From Bog-756 sp049521915 (GTDB lineage Bacteria > Actinomycetota > Acidimicrobiia > Acidimicrobiales > RAAP-2), in NCBI GenBank assembly GCA_049521915.1, contig JBEKOI010000180.1:1-8303 (forward strand): 8,303 nucleotides of DNA. Reading direction: 5' to 3'. The notes below the pieces were generated by a model. The model was not told the origin of the DNA and made no database searches. It saw nothing but the letters and a program-made list of their open reading frames with translations. Position numbers and translations under genes: made by a program. Shown here piece after piece: positions 6,410-8,303 of the stretch (positions within the stretch are counted from its first letter, which is position 1; every line of letters begins with the position of its first letter).

Positions 6410-6497
6410 GTGATGACGTCTGTCGCCCCTCGTCGGAAGAGGCTCCCGATCGGGGCCGACACCGCCCGGACCGCCCCGGGGACGCGGCGGCGACCTT

Positions 6498-6506
6498 TGC
6501 TAACTT
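6498..6506 (+). promoter_or_regulatory. Candidate extended -10 promoter of the crotonase gene
   Basis: TGC followed by TAACTT forms an extended -10-like element in a GC-rich stretch, about 50 bases ahead of the ATG at 6557. No clear -35 box is present, as expected if the extended -10 is used. The match is modest. Confidence 0.3.
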
Positions 6507-6556
6507 CGCGGGACGGCAGGCTGGACCAGGCACACCTTTCCCGACAGGAGCACGCC

Positions 6557-7444
6557 ATGGAGACCCGAACTCTTGACACCGTCATCTATGAGAAGGACGG
6601 TCCGGTCGCCTGGATCACCCTGGACTATGCCGAGAAAGCCAACGTCCAGTCTTCGGGCCTGGTGTTCGACGTCGACCAGTGCCTCGACGACGCCGATCGG
6701 GACTACGACATCAAAGTAGTGGTCATCAAGGCCAACGGGCCGGGCTTCAGCGCCGGTCATGTGGTGCGCGGCGCCCCTGGGACCGAGATGCGCGAGATCG
6801 ACGAGAGCACGGCCAGGCTCGGCAGCCCTTGGAAGGGCCAGTGGGAGATCTACGGGACACCCGTCCTCAAGCTGTGGGACTTCCCCAAGGTCACCATCGC
6901 ACAGGTCCACGGCTACTGCCTCGGGGGCGGCACGGTGTGGGGCCTTCTCACCGACATGACCGTGGCCTCAGAGGACGCCTATTTCCAGTTCCCGGTTCTC
7001 CAGGGCATGGCCATGCCGACGATGGAGACCGGCATCGAACCATGGCTCTTCATGAATTGGAAGAAGGCGTCCGAGTACATGTACACCGCACAGCAGCTGG
7101 GTGCGGCGGAGGCCAAGGAGATGGGCCTCATCAATCGGGTCGTCCCCATCGAGCGCCTCGAGGATGAGGTCAACGAGCTCGCCTTCCACGTGGCCCAGGC
7201 CCCGCTGACCACGCTCATGGCGGCCAAGGCGAACATCCGGCGGGCGTGGGACCTGATGGGCCTGCGCACCCACCTGCAGCAGTCGAACGACCTGTTGACG
7301 GTGGCCACCCAGGCCACCGACGTGCAGGAGTACATCCGCGGCGTGTTCCAGGAGGGGCTCCGGCCGCGGGATGCGTCCAAGCGCAACGCCGAACGGGCCA
7401 AGGTGCTGGCCGCCGAGTCGAAGGCACGTCGGGCCGCGCCCTGA
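6557..7444 (+). CDS. Crotonase-family (enoyl-CoA hydratase/isomerase-like) protein lacking both canonical catalytic Glu
   Basis: 295 residues; the ATG at 6557 follows AGGAG (6546-6550) by six bases, so a longer open reading from 6410 is rejected. The crotonase fold is clear: VAWITLDYAEKANV (17-30) at the N-terminus; GPGFSAGH (61-68), giving one oxyanion-hole backbone NH; HGYCLGGG (118-125), giving the other; and AKEMGLINRVVP (186-197). By alignment from memory with rat enoyl-CoA hydratase, Glu144 (after GGGC) corresponds to Val127 and Glu164 (in GQPE) to Val147, so simple hydration by the usual mechanism is unlikely. A longer insert (about 70-108) and an extended Arg/Ala-rich C-terminus make it larger than the usual 260 residues. 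It may be an isomerase, hydrolase, ring-cleaving or decarboxylating crotonase acting on a CoA thioester. It is divergent from the lipoyl gene, suggesting shared control with that cluster. Confidence 0.88.
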   Translation: METRTLDTVIYEKDGPVAWITLDYAEKANVQSSGLVFDVDQCLDDADRDYDIKVVVIKANGPGFSAGHVVRGAPGTEMREIDESTARLGSPWKGQWEIYGTPVLKLWDFPKVTIAQVHGYCLGGGTVWGLLTDMTVASEDAYFQFPVLQGMAMPTMETGIEPWLFMNWKKASEYMYTAQQLGAAEAKEMGLINRVVPIERLEDEVNELAFHVAQAPLTTLMAAKANIRRAWDLMGLRTHLQQSNDLLTVATQATDVQEYIRGVFQEGLRPRDASKRNAERAKVLAAESKARRAAP

Positions 7445-7460
7445 GGAGCCACAGGCCCGA

Positions 7461-7493
7461 GGCCGACGGCGACCGCACCGGTGTCGCCGGGCC
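7461..7493. terminator. Bidirectional hairpin between convergent genes
   Basis: CGGCGAC (7467-7473) pairs with GTCGCCG (7483-7489) around a nine-base loop. After a two-base bulge, GGCC (7461-7464) pairs with GGCC (7490-7493). It fills most of the 50 bases between the crotonase stop and the adenylate-kinase stop, the expected place for a shared terminator. No T-run is present, as is often seen in high-GC actinobacteria. Confidence 0.55.
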
Positions 7494-7494
7494 G

Positions 7495-8139
7495 TCAGGT
7501 CCGTGGTGGCAGTCCGAATCTGTGCCGGATAGCGGCCTGGACATCCTCCACGGGCTGGGTGGCGTCGACGGTGACCACGAACTCCTTGCCCTCGAAGATC
7601 TCGATGAGCGGCCTGGTCTCCTCGTCGTAGGCGGCCAGCCTGGTGGCCAGCGCTTCAGGGTTGTCATCCTCGCGCACCACCAGCCGGCCACCGCAGACGT
7701 CACAGGTGTCCGGCTGCTGCGGCCGGTGGGCCATGAGGTTGTAGTCCAGTCCGCACTGCGAGCACAGCCGACGGGCGAGCACCCGGCGCTTCACCTCGTC
7801 GGTGGGGAGGTGCAGATTGATGACGCCGTCGATGTCGTAGCTCTCGAGGAAGAATTCGGCCTGGCGGGCGTTGCGGGGGAACCCGTCGATGACGAATCCG
7901 AAGTTCCAGTCGTGGGCGGCCAGACGGTCACGCACGACGGATTCCACCAGATCGTCGGCCACCAGGTCTCCACGGGCGATGGTGCGCTTGACCTGGGCAC
8001 CGAGCTTGGTGTGGTGCTGCACGTTCCAGCGGAAGATGTCGCCGACGCTGATGTGCTCGAGATCGAGATCCTCGGCCAGGAGCTTGGCCTGTGTGCCCTT
8101 GCCACTCCCCTGTACGCCCATGATGATGAACTTGCGCAC
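7495..8139 (-). CDS. Adenylate kinase family, zinc-finger lid type
   Basis: 214 residues, the standard long-form adenylate kinase length. It would transfer phosphate between ATP and a nucleoside monophosphate, normally AMP, in the cytoplasm. The P-loop is GVQGSGKGTQ (8-17), where most adenylate kinases read GPPGAGKGTQ. SVGDIFR (31-37) replaces the usual STGDMLR of the AMP site, so Val32 stands for the usual Thr. DGFPRN (85-90) is intact. The lid holds a zinc site with Cys126, Cys129, Cys146 and Cys149, and RLAAYDEETRPL follows. GTG 8139 is chosen because the family begins a few residues before the P-loop; a weak CAGG lies upstream, and a TTG at 8160 would add seven untypical residues. The usual secY and map neighbours are not seen, so it may be a second, divergent paralogue; nucleotide specificity is not certain. 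Confidence 0.9.
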   Translation of the reverse strand: MRKFIIMGVQGSGKGTQAKLLAEDLDLEHISVGDIFRWNVQHHTKLGAQVKRTIARGDLVADDLVESVVRDRLAAHDWNFGFVIDGFPRNARQAEFFLESYDIDGVINLHLPTDEVKRRVLARRLCSQCGLDYNLMAHRPQQPDTCDVCGGRLVVREDDNPEALATRLAAYDEETRPLIEIFEGKEFVVTVDATQPVEDVQAAIRHRFGLPPRT

Positions 8140-8178
8140 GCTAGGACCTGATCCCGGCAACCGGGTGGGGGCGGCGGG

Positions 8179-8303
8179 TCACCGGACCACGTACCGGGTG
8201 GGAACCCAGGTCTGGCTGTCGATCGGCGGTCGTTCGTAGGAGCGATGCTGGCGGGGCGGAAGCTCGATCTGATCGTGTGGCACCGCGTCGTAGGGCACGA
8301 TCT
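8179..8303 (-). CDS. C-terminal end of an unidentified protein
   Basis: The last 40 codons and a TGA stop (8181-8179) of a gene entering from the right edge. The fragment is polar and proline-rich, with IELPPRQHRSYERPP followed by an aromatic/basic tail ending TWVPTRYVVR. There is no membrane segment or recognisable motif. The reading frame is open to the window edge with ordinary high-GC third positions. It ends 39 bases before the adenylate kinase start on the same strand, so the two could share an mRNA. I do not recognise the family. Confidence 0.5.
   Translation of the reverse strand, partial: IVPYDAVPHDQIELPPRQHRSYERPPIDSQTWVPTRYVVR

Noticed and set aside
6410..6556. An N-terminal extension of the crotonase
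   Set aside because: The added residues are Arg-rich and unlike the family, and an excellent ribosome site precedes ATG 6557.
7246..8151. Plus-strand open frame across the crotonase end and the adenylate kinase
   Set aside because: It is antisense to the adenylate kinase, which has complete motifs, and overlaps the crotonase 3-prime end out of frame.

Overview
The window reads as chromosomal DNA from a high-GC actinobacterium-like organism: GC-rich codons throughout, frequent GTG starts and overlapping stop/start junctions. The class cannot be fixed from sequence alone; Acidimicrobiia is a guess. It holds nine genes, two of them cut by the window edges. There are no tRNA, rRNA, CRISPR or insertion-sequence signals, and no gene-free stretch exceeds about 225 bases.

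Layout, left to right. (1) The N-terminal third of a ferritin-like (probably AurF-type di-iron) protein on the minus strand, running off the left edge. Its upstream region carries a 22-bp tandem repeat and an inverted repeat that encloses a consensus -35 box. (2) A compact minus-strand cluster from about 6332 down to 482, in transcription order: a free-standing lipoyl-domain protein, a SnoaL/NTF2-like protein, a Rieske oxygenase alpha subunit, a 3-ketosteroid-dehydrogenase-like flavoprotein, and the alpha and beta subunits of a thiamine-diphosphate 2-oxoacid dehydrogenase E1. From the SnoaL-like gene to E1 beta the genes overlap or nearly touch, so one mRNA with translational coupling is likely; the lipoyl gene is separated from them by 142 bases. 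(3) A crotonase-family gene on the plus strand, divergent from the lipoyl gene across a 224-base intergenic region with a candidate operator. (4) A zinc-finger-lid adenylate kinase homologue, convergent with the crotonase across a strong hairpin, and the C-terminal end of an unidentified protein.

Taken together the middle block looks like a dedicated oxidative pathway for a cyclic or polycyclic molecule (steroid- or terpenoid-like is the natural guess from the flavoprotein family). Rieske hydroxylation, flavin desaturation, a CoA-dependent crotonase step and decarboxylation of a 2-oxoacid onto a lipoyl arm would follow one another. Two features are odd. The E1 has a lipoyl carrier but no acyltransferase (E2 core) or E3 in the window. 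The crotonase lacks both glutamates used by classical enoyl-CoA hydratase. The substrate is unknown and the order of reactions is inference.
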